Source: Vicinamibacteria bacterium
GTDB taxonomy: Bacteria > Acidobacteriota > Vicinamibacteria > Fen-336 > JAGNNV01
Length of the DNA stretch: 56,982 nt
Direction of reading: 5' to 3'
Assembly (NCBI GenBank): GCA_019694155.1
Contig: JAIBCN010000058.1
Location: 1-56,982, forward strand
The translations under genes and the position numbers were made by a program. Below the pieces are notes generated by a model that worked only from the letters and a program-made list of their open reading frames with translations, was not told the origin of the DNA and searched no databases. The first letter of the stretch is position 1; every line of letters begins with the position of its first letter. This document shows positions 27,567 through 35,668 of this stretch, piece after piece.

Positions 27567-28346
27567 CTACTCTCCGCTGAAGTTCGGCTTGCGCTTCTCG
27601 AGGAAGGCGGAGGCCCCCTCCAGCTTGTCCTTTGATTCGAAGGCGACCGCCTGGCTCATGGACTCAAAGACCAGTCCCGACTGCAGGGGCATGTTGGCGG
27701 AAGCGTTCAGAGCCTGCTTGGCGAGCCGGATGGCGAGTGGCCCGAGAGCAGTCACCCGGCCCGCCATGGCACGAGCGGCGGCCAGCAGTTCGGCCGCGGG
27801 CACCACCTCGCTCACCAGTCCGAACTCGAGCGCCTTCCGCGCGTCCCACTTCGCTCCGGTCAGGATCATCTCCTTGGCCCGGCCCAGGCCCACGACGCGG
27901 GGAAGGCGCTGGGTGCCGCCCGCGGCGGGGATGATGCCAAGCGTGGGCTCGGGCAGGCCGAAGACCGCGTTCTCCGAGGCGATTCTCAGGTCGCAGGAGA
28001 GGGCCAGTTCGCATCCTCCGCCCATGGCGAAGCCGTTGACCGCAGCGATCGCCACCGCGTCGTGATTCTCGATGGCGGACATCAGCCTCGTGTTGATGCC
28101 GGCGAGGGCGTCATTCCGCCGCCGCGCCTTGATGGCGTTGATGTCGGCCCCGGCGACGAACGACTTCTCGCCGGCCCCGGTGACGATGAACACCGTGCAT
28201 CGCGCGCGGGCGATGTCGGCAAGAGCCTCGCGGAGTTCCTCGACGGTGGCGAGGTCGAGGGCGTTCCGTTTCTCCGGCCGATTGACCGTGATCACGGCGA
28301 CCGGCCCATCGATGGCCAGAAGGACGTTGGGTTCGGACATGGACAT
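27567..28346 (-). CDS. Enoyl-CoA hydratase/isomerase (crotonase) family protein
   Basis: A 259-residue crotonase. Both catalytic glutamates of true hydratases are present: E113 (GGGCELALSCD) and E133 (LPEPTLGIIPAAGGTQRL). The oxyanion-hole segment SFVAGADI is intact. It probably hydrates 2-enoyl-CoA in fatty-acid or amino-acid breakdown, but no beta-oxidation partner lies beside it. It diverges from the ribonuclease gene across 61 bases. ATG 28346 or the ATG two codons later may be used. Confidence 0.92.
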   Translation of the reverse strand: MSMSEPNVLLAIDGPVAVITVNRPEKRNALDLATVEELREALADIARARCTVFIVTGAGEKSFVAGADINAIKARRRNDALAGINTRLMSAIENHDAVAIAAVNGFAMGGGCELALSCDLRIASENAVFGLPEPTLGIIPAAGGTQRLPRVVGLGRAKEMILTGAKWDARKALEFGLVSEVVPAAELLAAARAMAGRVTALGPLAIRLAKQALNASANMPLQSGLVFESMSQAVAFESKDKLEGASAFLEKRKPNFSGE

Positions 28347-28388
28347 CGCTCCTTGGAAGCGTCCCGCGGACGCTTTTGAAAAAGGACG

Positions 28389-28407
28389 GTGAGTTTAGAC
28401 TCACGTC
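28389..28407 (+). promoter_or_regulatory. Operator-like inverted repeat over the -10 of the ribonuclease gene
   Basis: GTGAGT-TTAG-ACTCAC (28389-28404) is a perfect 6-bp inverted repeat. It contains TAGACT (28396-28401), a -10-like hexamer ending six bases before the ATG at 28408. A repressor bound there would block the promoter. No Shine-Dalgarno sequence precedes the ATG, so the mRNA may be leaderless. Confidence 0.45.
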
Positions 28408-28863
28408 ATGAAGTCCGCCCGGCCCCGTCTGAGGAGGATCGTCCCCGTACTGATCGTCCTTTCGGTCGTCCTGTTCGGCCGAGTCCGGGGAGCAGAGACG
28501 CGGGGTGCTACGCCGGTAACGGCCCCCGGCCCCACGGCCGCGCCGTCCCCCGCCGAGCGCGGCCTCGATCTCGGACGCGTCGAGACCCGGGAGCATCGAG
28601 CCCAGATCGAGCGGGTCGTTGAAGCGATGGACCGGACGGGTTCGCCGCCGCCCGGCGTCGCTCAGGGGGGGCGCCGCGGGGCGCGGAAGGGCGTCTTCCT
28701 CAACGCCGAGGGACGTCTGCCCCGGAAGCCCAGGGGATACTGGATCGAATCCGATGTCTGGCCCCGAAACGGGCCCCGGGATGCGGAGCGCCTGATTTTC
28801 GGTCGCGAGGGCGAGGTTTACTGGACCCGCGACCACTACGAGACGTTTGTGCGATTGAGGTGA
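28408..28863 (+). CDS. Secreted barnase-type guanyl-specific ribonuclease
   Basis: A 151-residue protein with a basic N-terminus and signal/anchor segment (about 10-28), a Pro/Ala-rich linker, and a C-terminal ribonuclease domain from about residue 90. Aligned to barnase, the catalytic set is complete: E114 (general base), R124 and R128 (phosphate binding) and H143 (general acid, in DHYETF). FLNAEGRLP matches barnase FSNREGKLP. It should cleave RNA outside the cytoplasm. The next gene, four bases away, encodes a barstar-like inhibitor. Role could be nutrient RNA digestion or competition. Confidence 0.85.
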   Translation: MKSARPRLRRIVPVLIVLSVVLFGRVRGAETRGATPVTAPGPTAAPSPAERGLDLGRVETREHRAQIERVVEAMDRTGSPPPGVAQGGRRGARKGVFLNAEGRLPRKPRGYWIESDVWPRNGPRDAERLIFGREGEVYWTRDHYETFVRLR

Positions 28864-28867
28864 GAGT

Positions 28868-29302
28868 GTGATCGATCTGGGGAAGTTGCTGCCTGGCCTT
28901 CGGGGAAGGTCCATCCACGTCGTGGAAACGGCGAAGGCCGCGGAGGTCGTGCAGAAGCTGAAAGGCGCCGGCTTCTCTCTTCACATGATCGCGGGCGACC
29001 GCGCGAAGGACAAGATCACCTTCCTCGCGGCGGCCGCGGATGCCTTCGATTTCCCCGCAAAGTTTGGTAAGAACTGGGATGCCTTCATCGACTCGTTTGC
29101 GGACTTTCTCGAGCGGGTGCCCATGCCCGCGGCCGTGGTCTGGACGCGGGCCGATGTTCTCGTACAGAACGACCTTCAGAGCTTCATCGAGGCCGTCACC
29201 ACCTTCGACTCAGCCGCGGTGGAGCGGGAACTCTCCGCGGAGGACGATGAGAAGGTCCAGGTGGAGTTCTTCGTCCTCATGGGAGAGCCCAGGAAGGGCT
29301 GA
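28868..29302 (+). CDS. Barstar-family ribonuclease inhibitor
   Basis: A 144-residue cytoplasmic protein starting at GTG 28868 (GAGG upstream), with no signal peptide. The segment FDFPAKFGKNWDAFID aligns with barstar's ALPEYYGENLDALWD. D71 and D75 match barstar Asp35 and Asp39, the residues that contact the barnase active site. It should protect the producer from the adjacent ribonuclease before export. It is longer than barstar (about 90), with extra N- and C-terminal segments. Confidence 0.85.
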   Translation: MIDLGKLLPGLRGRSIHVVETAKAAEVVQKLKGAGFSLHMIAGDRAKDKITFLAAAADAFDFPAKFGKNWDAFIDSFADFLERVPMPAAVVWTRADVLVQNDLQSFIEAVTTFDSAAVERELSAEDDEKVQVEFFVLMGEPRKG

Positions 29303-29305
29303 GTC

Positions 29306-29668
29306 CTACCGGGGTTGCTGTCCCAGCAGCTCGGGCAGCGCCCGGACGAACTGCCCGCGGGAGAAAATCCGATCGAACAGGCCGACGCCGGCCGCTTGAA
29401 TGCGATCTTCGTTGACATGCGAAACGAACCCGTAGATCGAGGCTTGGACCTTAGGATCCGCCGATCGGATCGCGCGGGCGAGGGTGATGGCGTCGAGGCG
29501 CGGGTCGTCGAGGTCGAGAAACACCACGGGGCCTTCGCTCTCCCGGCACGCGGCGACGAGCTTCTCCGCGGTCTTGAGCGACCGGAGAGGCACGGAGAGA
29601 GCCTTCGTGGCCTCCATGATCTTCGAGAGGAAGAGGAGGTCGTTCATGCACGCGAGGGCGGTGAGCAT
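29306..29668 (-). CDS. Degenerate receiver-like protein
   Basis: A 120-residue protein with receiver-fold periodicity: VVFLDLDDPRLDAI occupies the phospho-acceptor strand and AGVGLFDRIFSRGQF the final helix region. The N-terminal acidic pair is absent, so it is probably not phosphorylated in the usual way. It ends three bases from the inhibitor gene (convergent) and diverges from fur across 55 bases. The ATG at 29668 follows GATAAT (29674-29679, minus strand) by five bases, suggesting a leaderless mRNA; an internal ATG at 29647 is an alternative. Confidence 0.55.
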   Translation of the reverse strand: MLTALACMNDLLFLSKIMEATKALSVPLRSLKTAEKLVAACRESEGPVVFLDLDDPRLDAITLARAIRSADPKVQASIYGFVSHVNEDRIQAAGVGLFDRIFSRGQFVRALPELLGQQPR

Positions 29669-29686
29669 GGTCGATTATCGCCCGTA

Positions 29687-29725
29687 TTGACAGTCGGCGG
29701 AGACACGATAATAATTCTCACTTAT
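29687..29725 (+). promoter_or_regulatory. Promoter with overlapping Fur/PerR box, leaderless start for fur
   Basis: TTGACA (29687-29692, perfect), 17 bases, AATAAT (29710-29715, 5 of 6), then eight bases to the ATG at 29724. GATAATAATTCTCACTTAT (29707-29725) matches the 19-base Fur consensus at about 12 positions and covers the -10 and start codon. This predicts negative autoregulation of the Fur-family gene and its operon. Divergent transcription of the 29668 gene starts in the same 55 bases. Confidence 0.6.
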
Positions 29726-30137
29726 GCGAAGCAGCCGTCAGCGCGACGTCGTGCTCGAGACGGTTCGCTCGACCTTCGAACACCCGACCGCCGAGTGGAT
29801 CTTCAGGAGGGCCCGCAAGCGCCTCCCGAGGGTTGGGCTTGGCACCATCTACCGCAATCTGAAGTCCCTCGTGGACGAGGGTCTGATCCGCGAAGTGAGA
29901 AGCGCGGATGAGGCCGTCCGCTATGACGGGAACATCGGCGAGCACTATCACATCCGCTGCATCTCCTGCGGGCGGGTCAGCGACCTTCCGGTCTCGGTGG
30001 ACCGGGCCATCGAACAGCGCGCCCACCATGCCACCAACTACGCCATCGTGGGGCACGAGGTCGAGGTTCATGGCGTATGCCCCGGCTGCCAGCGAGCGTC
30101 TCTTTCGGACCGAGAATCGTTCTCACGAGCTTCCTGA
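29724..30137 (+). CDS. Fur-family metalloregulator, probably PerR-like
   Basis: A 137-residue Fur-family protein with a winged-helix DNA-binding domain (LGTIYRNLKSLVDEGLIREV) and a dimerisation domain. The structural zinc site has CISC and CPGC. The sensor-site segment GEHYHIRC is present. The neighbouring rubrerythrin operon indicates peroxide sensing (PerR) rather than iron homeostasis, but this is inference. A Fur-type box overlaps its own promoter. The start codon directly follows the promoter. Confidence 0.88.
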   Translation: MRSSRQRDVVLETVRSTFEHPTAEWIFRRARKRLPRVGLGTIYRNLKSLVDEGLIREVRSADEAVRYDGNIGEHYHIRCISCGRVSDLPVSVDRAIEQRAHHATNYAIVGHEVEVHGVCPGCQRASLSDRESFSRAS

Positions 30138-30180
30138 GTCCACAAACCCACAACCGCACATCAACCTAAGGAAACCCATC

Positions 30181-30603
30181 ATGGATCTCAAAGACTCCAA
30201 GACCCACCAGAACCTCAAGGACGCCTTCGCGGGCGAGAGCCAGGCGAACCGCCGCTACCTCTACTTCGCGCGCGTGGCCGACATCGAGGGCTACCCCGAG
30301 GTCGGAGGTCTCTTCCGCGACACCTCCGAAGCCGAGACCGGGCACGCGTTCGGGCATCTCGACTTTCTGAAGAAGGTGGGGGACCCCGCGACCCATCTCC
30401 CGATCGGCGGCACCAAGGAGAACCTCAAGGCCTCGGCCGAAGGCGAGACCTACGAGTACACCCAGATGTACCCCGGCATGGCGAAGACGGCGCGCGAAGA
30501 AGGCTTCGCGGAGATCGCCGAGTGGTTCGAAACCCTCGCCAAGGCCGAGCGCTCCCACGCCGGCCGGTTCAACAAGGCCATCGAGGCCCTCAAGGAGCTG
30601 TAG
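30181..30603 (+). CDS. Rubrerythrin (diiron domain only)
   Basis: Non-haem diiron peroxidase that reduces hydrogen peroxide. It has 140 residues from ATG 30181 (AAGGAAA upstream). The two halves of the four-helix bundle carry the ligands in [35 protein letters not shown] and [11 protein letters not shown]. The C-terminal rubredoxin domain of classic rubrerythrin is missing, so electrons must come from another protein, perhaps the Fe-S protein downstream. It is the second gene of the Fur-led operon. Confidence 0.93.
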   Translation: MDLKDSKTHQNLKDAFAGESQANRRYLYFARVADIEGYPEVGGLFRDTSEAETGHAFGHLDFLKKVGDPATHLPIGGTKENLKASAEGETYEYTQMYPGMAKTAREEGFAEIAEWFETLAKAERSHAGRFNKAIEALKEL

Positions 30604-30609
30604 GCGCCG

Positions 30610-30637
30610 CACCGGCCTGGGCCCATCGCGGCCGGTG
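30610..30637 (+). other. Hairpin downstream of rubrerythrin
   Basis: CACCGGCC (30610-30617) pairs with GGCCGGTG (30630-30637), an 8-bp stem six bases after the rubrerythrin stop. No T-tract follows. It may stabilise the rubrerythrin mRNA end or give partial termination. Confidence 0.45.
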
Positions 30638-30652
30638 GACTGAAACAGTCAG

Positions 30653-30701
30653 GGCGTTGTACGGGCGGTCTGTCCGTTCGTACAACGCCGGCTTTGCCGG
30701 C
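30653..30701 (+). other. Long RNA hairpin overlapping a second short hairpin
   Basis: Bases 30653-30668 and 30674-30689 pair over 16 bp (two G-U pairs) around a five-base TCTGT loop. GCCGGC-TTT-GCCGGC (30687-30701) forms a second hairpin that shares three bases with the first arm, so both cannot form fully at once. The pair sits just before the RBS of the Fe-S gene. A processing, stability or attenuation role is possible. Confidence 0.55.
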
Positions 30702-30714
30702 AGAGGAGCGAGAC

Positions 30715-31983
30715 ATGACCTTCGACTTCGACGACCCGAAGTATTACGACGTGAAGGCGGTCGAGAAGGAACTCGAGCGCGTCACCGAGCTGTGCGACGG
30801 CTGCCGGCGCTGCTACCGGCTCTGCACTCCGTTCGATTTCATGCTCGACGACTGCGTCGATAAGAACGACGGCGACATCTCGAAGATCACTTCGGCCGAC
30901 TATCGGAAGATGGTCGACCTCTGCTGGCAGTGCAAGCTCTGTTTCAACCATTGCCCCTACACCCCGCCCCACAAGTGGAACATCGATTTTCCGCGGCTCA
31001 TGTTGCGGGCGAAGGCGGCGCGGGCGAAGCACGAGGGAATCACCCTGCAGGATCGAGCGCTCGGCGACGTCGATCTCGTCGGCGCCATCGGAAGCGCCAC
31101 CGCGCCCTTTTCCAACTGGGCGAATTCCTTTCCGCCCCATCGCGCGGTCATGGAGAAGGTCCTCGGCATCGAGAAGTCGCGCCGGCTGCCCACCTTCCAT
31201 CGCCGGACCTTCGCGAGCTGGATGACCGCGCGCGGAACCAGGCCCGCGAATCCGAAGACCAGCGTCACCCTCTTCTATTCCTGCTCGGTCAACTACAACG
31301 AGCCGCAGGTCGGCCGCGACGTGGTTTCGGTGCTCGAGAAGAACGACTGCGCGGTGAAGTGCCCCGAGCAGGTCTGCTGCGGCATGCCGTTCCTCGATGG
31401 GGGAGACATCGAGGGCGCTCGCAAGAACGCTCGGAAGAACATCGAGTCCCTCAAGTCGGCCGCGGCGCGGGGCGAGAAGATCGTCGTGCCGCAGCCCACC
31501 TGCTCGTACGTCCTGAAGCATGAGTATCCGCTGCTCGTGCCAGGCGACGAAGCAAAGAGCGTCGCCGCCGCCACCATGGACCTCTTCGAGTACCTGGCCT
31601 CGCGCAAGACCGAGGGGACTCTCAACACCGACTTCGCGGGTAAGGCGCCGGGTCGTGTTTCCTACCAGATGCCCTGCCACCTCCGCGCGCAGAACATGGG
31701 CTTCAAGACGAGGGACGTTCTGCAGACCGTGCCCGGAACCGCGGTGAGCGTGATCGAAAAGTGCACGGCCATGGACGGAACCTGGGGAATGAAGAAGGAG
31801 TACTTCCCGATCTCCATGCAGTTCGCGAAGAAGGCCGCGGCGGAGATGGAGGCGGCGAAGCCGGATGTGTTCTCCACCGATTGCTCGCTGTCGGCCTTGC
31901 AGATCGAGGAGGCGAGCGGAAAGAAGCCCGTTCATCCCATCGCTCTCCTGCGCGAGGCCTACGGCATTCCCGAAGAACACTGA
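30715..31983 (+). CDS. Heterodisulfide-reductase-type Fe-S oxidoreductase (GlpC-like)
   Basis: A 422-residue protein from ATG 30715 (GAGGAG upstream). Two ferredoxin-type 4Fe-4S motifs lie at the N-terminus ([11 protein letters not shown] and [11 protein letters not shown], each followed later by Pro). The C-terminal half has CCG-like cysteines ([19 protein letters not shown]) like GlpC and HdrB. It probably passes electrons to or from the rubrerythrin; the exact reaction is not established. Fur-rubrerythrin-Fe-S protein-DUF3501 is a recurrent cluster. It ends 15 bases before DUF3501. Confidence 0.88.
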   Translation: MTFDFDDPKYYDVKAVEKELERVTELCDGCRRCYRLCTPFDFMLDDCVDKNDGDISKITSADYRKMVDLCWQCKLCFNHCPYTPPHKWNIDFPRLMLRAKAARAKHEGITLQDRALGDVDLVGAIGSATAPFSNWANSFPPHRAVMEKVLGIEKSRRLPTFHRRTFASWMTARGTRPANPKTSVTLFYSCSVNYNEPQVGRDVVSVLEKNDCAVKCPEQVCCGMPFLDGGDIEGARKNARKNIESLKSAAARGEKIVVPQPTCSYVLKHEYPLLVPGDEAKSVAAATMDLFEYLASRKTEGTLNTDFAGKAPGRVSYQMPCHLRAQNMGFKTRDVLQTVPGTAVSVIEKCTAMDGTWGMKKEYFPISMQFAKKAAAEMEAAKPDVFSTDCSLSALQIEEASGKKPVHPIALLREAYGIPEEH

Positions 31984-31998
31984 AGAAGAGAAGGACCC

Positions 31999-32601
31999 AT
32001 GCGGAAGATCGAGCTCAAGGACATCCGGAACATCGCCGAATACGAGAAGGTGAGGGAGGCGATGCGCGCGGAGATCATCGCGCTCAAGAAGAACCGGCGG
32101 CTCGAAGTGGGCCCCAACCTGAGCCTCGTCTTCGAGAATCGCCAGACCGTCCTCTTTCAGGTTCACGAGATGGTGCGCACGGAGCGCCTGGTCGACGACC
32201 GGAAGATCCAGGACGAGATCGACGCCTATCAGAACCTGATTCCAGGACCAGGGGAACTCTCGGCCACGCTCTTCATCGAAATCCCCGGCATCGCCGAGAT
32301 GCCACACGACAAGGCCATCGAAGCGGTAAACCACTTCCAGGGTTTCGACGCCGGCGGCATCGTGCTCGTGGCCGGACCCGGCCGGGCCGCCGCCGTATTC
32401 GAAGCCGGCTTCAGCAGTGACGAGAAGATGGCGGCGGTGCAGTACCTGAAGTTCCCGATCGATGCCTCCATGCGGGAGGCGCTTGGGAATCCGGGTTCCG
32501 AGGTGCGCCTGCACGCGGACAACGGGCGCTATCGTGCGGAAGTGCCGGTTGGGGAAGGGACCCGTCAGGAACTGTTGCGGGACCTCTCGGAGACCATGTG
32601 A
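31999..32601 (+). CDS. DUF3501 family protein
   Basis: A 200-residue protein beginning MRKIELKDIRNIAEYEKVR, with FENRQTVLFQVHEMVRTER, which I recognise as DUF3501. No signal peptide, no membrane segment, no cysteine cluster. Function is undescribed; constant association with rubrerythrin and the Fe-S oxidoreductase suggests a chaperone or regulatory role in peroxide or oxygen defence. It is the last gene of the operon. Confidence 0.85.
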   Translation: MRKIELKDIRNIAEYEKVREAMRAEIIALKKNRRLEVGPNLSLVFENRQTVLFQVHEMVRTERLVDDRKIQDEIDAYQNLIPGPGELSATLFIEIPGIAEMPHDKAIEAVNHFQGFDAGGIVLVAGPGRAAAVFEAGFSSDEKMAAVQYLKFPIDASMREALGNPGSEVRLHADNGRYRAEVPVGEGTRQELLRDLSETM

Positions 32602-32629
32602 GCGGGGCCACATGGGCCGGCCCGGGTCT

Positions 32630-32660
32630 TTGACCCAAGGCTCCAAAGTGACGCTAGAAT
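32630..32660 (+). promoter_or_regulatory. Sigma-70-type promoter of the secreted-protein gene
   Basis: TTGACC (32630-32635), 19 bases and TAGAAT (32655-32660) precede the ATG at 32704, with a GGGAGG ribosome site. The spacing is slightly long. A small hairpin GGGTC-TTT-GACCC (32624-32636) overlaps the -35 and could also end the upstream operon. Confidence 0.45.
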
Positions 32661-32703
32661 CGCAAAGACGTGGAGTGTCGCGTCTGGAGAGGGAGGCAGT
32701 GCA

Positions 32704-34290
32704 ATGAAGCATAGATTCGCAGTCGCGGCGTTCCTCGCGGCCGGGTTGTTCTCCGCGCAGCTGCTGCTGGGGGCGACCCAGGGCGGCGTCAAGGGGCGCG
32801 TGCTCGTGAACCTCGAGGGAATCGAAGGGATTCCGTTGACCCTGGTCAACGTGGCCACCGGCCAGTCGTTTTCGGTGCGGACCGCCAAGGACGGGACGTA
32901 CTCCCTCTCGCTCCCCAACGGGTCGTATGTGGTTTCCAGCCCGGGCGTGCGCGGCCTCTCCATCGGAAAGGCCCCGCTGCTCATCCAGGTGTCGGCGGGT
33001 CGATTCGCGTCCGCGAACGTCGAAATGGCGCGGGCCATGGTCCAGGGTGCGGGCGGGGGAGGGACATCGATCTTCCACAATCCGATCGGGTGCGTGGCCT
33101 CGAACGAGTTCCCGGTGTTCGATCTTGCCTTCCAGCCCGCCGGCTCGGTGGTGAGCGCCCGGCTCTACTTCAAGTCGAATCTGAGCGACGAGTGGTTCTA
33201 CACCGAGTTCCAGACGCTCTCCGGCAACTTCCCGAAGTACAAGTGGACGATGACGCCCGATCCCGCGAATCCGAGCGCGACCACTCAGGGCGACGACATC
33301 CGCCGGCGCTGGGTTGACTTCAACGATCCCGTTCCCATCGACCCGGGCGTGCCTCCGACGCACCGGGCCTTTCTTCCCAAGATCCAGCCGGGTTCCGGCA
33401 TCACGGAGGTCACGTACTACATCCAGATCACCCTGACGGACTTCACCGAGTCGCGCACTCGCGAGGTCCTCACTCGCGTACTCGCGAAGGGTCAGGCGTG
33501 TAAGGGCGGCGCCTTCGCGGCCCCCGCGGGCGCTCCCACCCAGGGCCTCGCGGTCCTGACGAGCGGCGGCCTCGCGGGCGCTCCTGCCGGCTTCGGATCG
33601 ATCGGCCTGAGCCTCGCCACTGAACTGGCGGTCACGGGCGCCGGGCTCGCACCGCTTGTGATCGCGGAAGGGGCGGCTGCCGGGGAAGACCCCTCGCCGA
33701 CCCCGACGGCCGCGCCCACTCCCACGGCCGGGCCAACCCCCAGCCCGACTCCCACGATCGCGCCCACGCCCACGCCTACTCCGACCCCGACGCCGTCTCA
33801 GCCCCGGCCCACGCCGACGCCCACGCCAACTCCCGTTCCGCCGGACCCCACGCCGACTCCATCGCCCAGCCCGACCGTGACTCCGAGGCCCAGTCCGTCG
33901 CCGAGCCCCAGCCCCTCCCCGAGCCCGAGCTTCTGTCAGGTTCAGGTCTCCGTCAATCCTCCCGGCGGGGCTTTTCACCCGTGTCAGGCCGATGTGACCA
34001 CTACTTCGGGCACCACCACCGTCACCGGGTTTGCGACCTTCAATCCGCCCTGCGGGAGTAGCGTCAAGATCAAGGGCGTCGTCGTCGATCCCGCGTCGTT
34101 TATCGGCGGCGATCCGAATCTGACGTGGAGCGGCGCCTGTTCCGGGGACGCGCTGTCCACGCCTTGCAGCCTCGGGGCGCCGCTGCCGACCTTCTCGTCC
34201 GTGACGCTCGAGTGCGGCTGTACCCCTTATGCGGCTGCCAACGGCCTGACCATCAACTGCAGTCCGCTGGCGGTTCGGCGCAAGAAGTAA
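32704..34290 (+). CDS. Secreted Thr/Pro-rich surface protein with carboxypeptidase-regulatory-like domain (copy 1)
   Basis: A 528-residue exported protein. Signal peptide about 1-24. Residues 26-110 resemble a carboxypeptidase-regulatory-like beta-sandwich ([18 protein letters not shown]...[16 protein letters not shown]). Residues 125-265 form a second domain with [19 protein letters not shown] Thr/Pro/Ser repeat linker spans about 330-409, followed by a Cys-rich C-terminal domain ([11 protein letters not shown]...PCSLG) with several likely disulfides. It is homologous to the protein at 42308-43585 along its length. Both converge on an O-antigen-ligase-like gene. A surface adhesin or glycan-bound protein is inferred. 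Confidence 0.75.
   Translation: MKHRFAVAAFLAAGLFSAQLLLGATQGGVKGRVLVNLEGIEGIPLTLVNVATGQSFSVRTAKDGTYSLSLPNGSYVVSSPGVRGLSIGKAPLLIQVSAGRFASANVEMARAMVQGAGGGGTSIFHNPIGCVASNEFPVFDLAFQPAGSVVSARLYFKSNLSDEWFYTEFQTLSGNFPKYKWTMTPDPANPSATTQGDDIRRRWVDFNDPVPIDPGVPPTHRAFLPKIQPGSGITEVTYYIQITLTDFTESRTREVLTRVLAKGQACKGGAFAAPAGAPTQGLAVLTSGGLAGAPAGFGSIGLSLATELAVTGAGLAPLVIAEGAAAGEDPSPTPTAAPTPTAGPTPSPTPTIAPTPTPTPTPTPSQPRPTPTPTPTPVPPDPTPTPSPSPTVTPRPSPSPSPSPSPSPSFCQVQVSVNPPGGAFHPCQADVTTTSGTTTVTGFATFNPPCGSSVKIKGVVVDPASFIGGDPNLTWSGACSGDALSTPCSLGAPLPTFSSVTLECGCTPYAAANGLTINCSPLAVRRKK
33691..33930 (+). repeat. Coding repeat for a Thr/Pro/Ser-rich linker
   Basis: Degenerate codon-level repeats of the type ACNCCN and AGCCCG encode PTPTPT and SPSPSP runs inside the secreted protein. 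The array is in frame and protein-coding. A shorter version lies at about 43199-43266 in the second copy. It is a likely site of length variation and possibly of glycosylation. Confidence 0.8.
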
Positions 34291-34303
34291 CCGAAGGGCC
34301 GGC

Positions 34304-35668
34304 TCATGCGGCGGGCCCTCCCGGCTTCTGGCGAGGCGGGAGGGCGATGACGCAGACGAGCAGCAGGCCAGCCCAGGTCGCGTTGGCGGGGATCCGCAGC
34401 CCGCACTCGACCACCGCATGCACCATGACGGCCGAGAGTCCGGCGAGGGCCGGGCGGATTTCCGGGGTTCGCACGATCACCGGAGTGAGCCGCCATGCGG
34501 TGCGGAGCCAGTAGAGGCCCATCAGAATCCCGACCAGGCCCGCTTCCAGGACCCACTGGAGGTACTCATTGTGCGCGTGCGGCCAGTACTCGTAGCGGAC
34601 GACGCGCTGGTAGGGCCAGTAGGCCGGGGCGAACGCGCCAATGCCGGCGCCGAAAACCGGGAAGAACTCAAGCAGCCGGGCAGCGTCCCGCCAGACCATG
34701 AGACGGCTCGTTTCGAAGTCCACATCCGACATCCGCGCCACCGCGGAGGGAACGCCGGTGCCGAAGAGCACGACGAGGAGAATCAGCATCGCGCCCAGCG
34801 CCAGGCGTGGCCGGGCCAGGAACGGAGATGAGAGCCCCACGGCCGCGCCCACACCGATGGCGGCGAGTCCCCCCCGCGATCCCGAGGCGGCACTGGCCGC
34901 GAACATGAGAATCAGGGACGCCACTAGAGCGAGAGTCGAGGCGAAGCCCTCGGTGTTGAGCATGAATCGGAGGCCCCTCGCCGGGTCGCGAGGGATGCGC
35001 GCGGCAAGGAGTCCGGCCGCCACCGACGCCGCGATCGCGATCAGGTTCGAGTAGTGATCCCGGTTGTAGTACGGGCCGAAGATCCCTCGCTCGTGGGAGC
35101 CGGCGCCCGGAACCGGGAAGACGCCGTAGAGCCAGTGGGGATGGGCGGATGCCGCCTGCACCAGTCCCTCCAGCGCCAGCAGCCCTCCCACCGCCGTCAT
35201 GCCCGCGAACAGAGCGTTCATGATCTTCGACCGCGTTGCGCCCGAGACACCGAAAAGGACGATGGTGAGGGCGTGCAATCCCGAGAAGAAAAGCCAGGCC
35301 TGGCGCGTTCCCGTGGGGCTTGCCGTCAGGGGCGCCCAGGTCTCCACGACCATGGGAGGCACATAGTTGGCGGCGTACGAGCCCGGCGAGATGGCGCGCA
35401 GGACGGCGGGGGGCAAGGGTATGAGTTGAACGGCCAGCAGCAGGTGTACCCCAAGGAAGGCTGGCGTGACGGACGAAAGCGATTCGACGCTCACGCGCCC
35501 GGTGTCACGGCGAATCGGGGCGCTCCACCAGATCGCCAGCCCTATCCAGAGCCAGGCCAGCGGCACCCAGGCCGTTGTCCCTACCGCGCCAAAGGCAAAC
35601 GGGGCCAGAAGTGCGCTGAGGAGCGCCAGTCCGGCCGGGCCACGGAAGGGCGACGGAGCGGCGGTCAT
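34304..35668 (-). CDS. O-antigen ligase/polymerase-like membrane protein (copy 1)
   Basis: A 454-residue polytopic membrane protein with about 10-12 hydrophobic segments. The Wzy_C region is recognised from GPYYNRDHYSNL, ASAASGSRGGLAAIG and HAHNEYLQWVLEAGLVGI. Such proteins polymerise or ligate lipid-linked glycans on the periplasmic face. Its start overlaps the stop of the lipoprotein gene by four bases. A paralogue at 43686-45011 has the same motifs and neighbours. Proximity to Wza/Wzc supports a role in the same polysaccharide. Confidence 0.85.
   Translation of the reverse strand: MTAAPSPFRGPAGLALLSALLAPFAFGAVGTTAWVPLAWLWIGLAIWWSAPIRRDTGRVSVESLSSVTPAFLGVHLLLAVQLIPLPPAVLRAISPGSYAANYVPPMVVETWAPLTASPTGTRQAWLFFSGLHALTIVLFGVSGATRSKIMNALFAGMTAVGGLLALEGLVQAASAHPHWLYGVFPVPGAGSHERGIFGPYYNRDHYSNLIAIAASVAAGLLAARIPRDPARGLRFMLNTEGFASTLALVASLILMFAASAASGSRGGLAAIGVGAAVGLSSPFLARPRLALGAMLILLVVLFGTGVPSAVARMSDVDFETSRLMVWRDAARLLEFFPVFGAGIGAFAPAYWPYQRVVRYEYWPHAHNEYLQWVLEAGLVGILMGLYWLRTAWRLTPVIVRTPEIRPALAGLSAVMVHAVVECGLRIPANATWAGLLLVCVIALPPRQKPGGPAA

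Noticed and set aside
33691..33930. Possible CRISPR or satellite array
   Set aside because: The short repeats are in-frame Pro/Thr/Ser codons of a secreted protein, with no spacers of constant length.
30649..34419. 1,256-codon open frame on the minus strand
   Set aside because: It covers the Fe-S protein, DUF3501 and secreted protein in antisense. The product is a low-complexity Arg/Gly/Asp mixture, a GC artefact.
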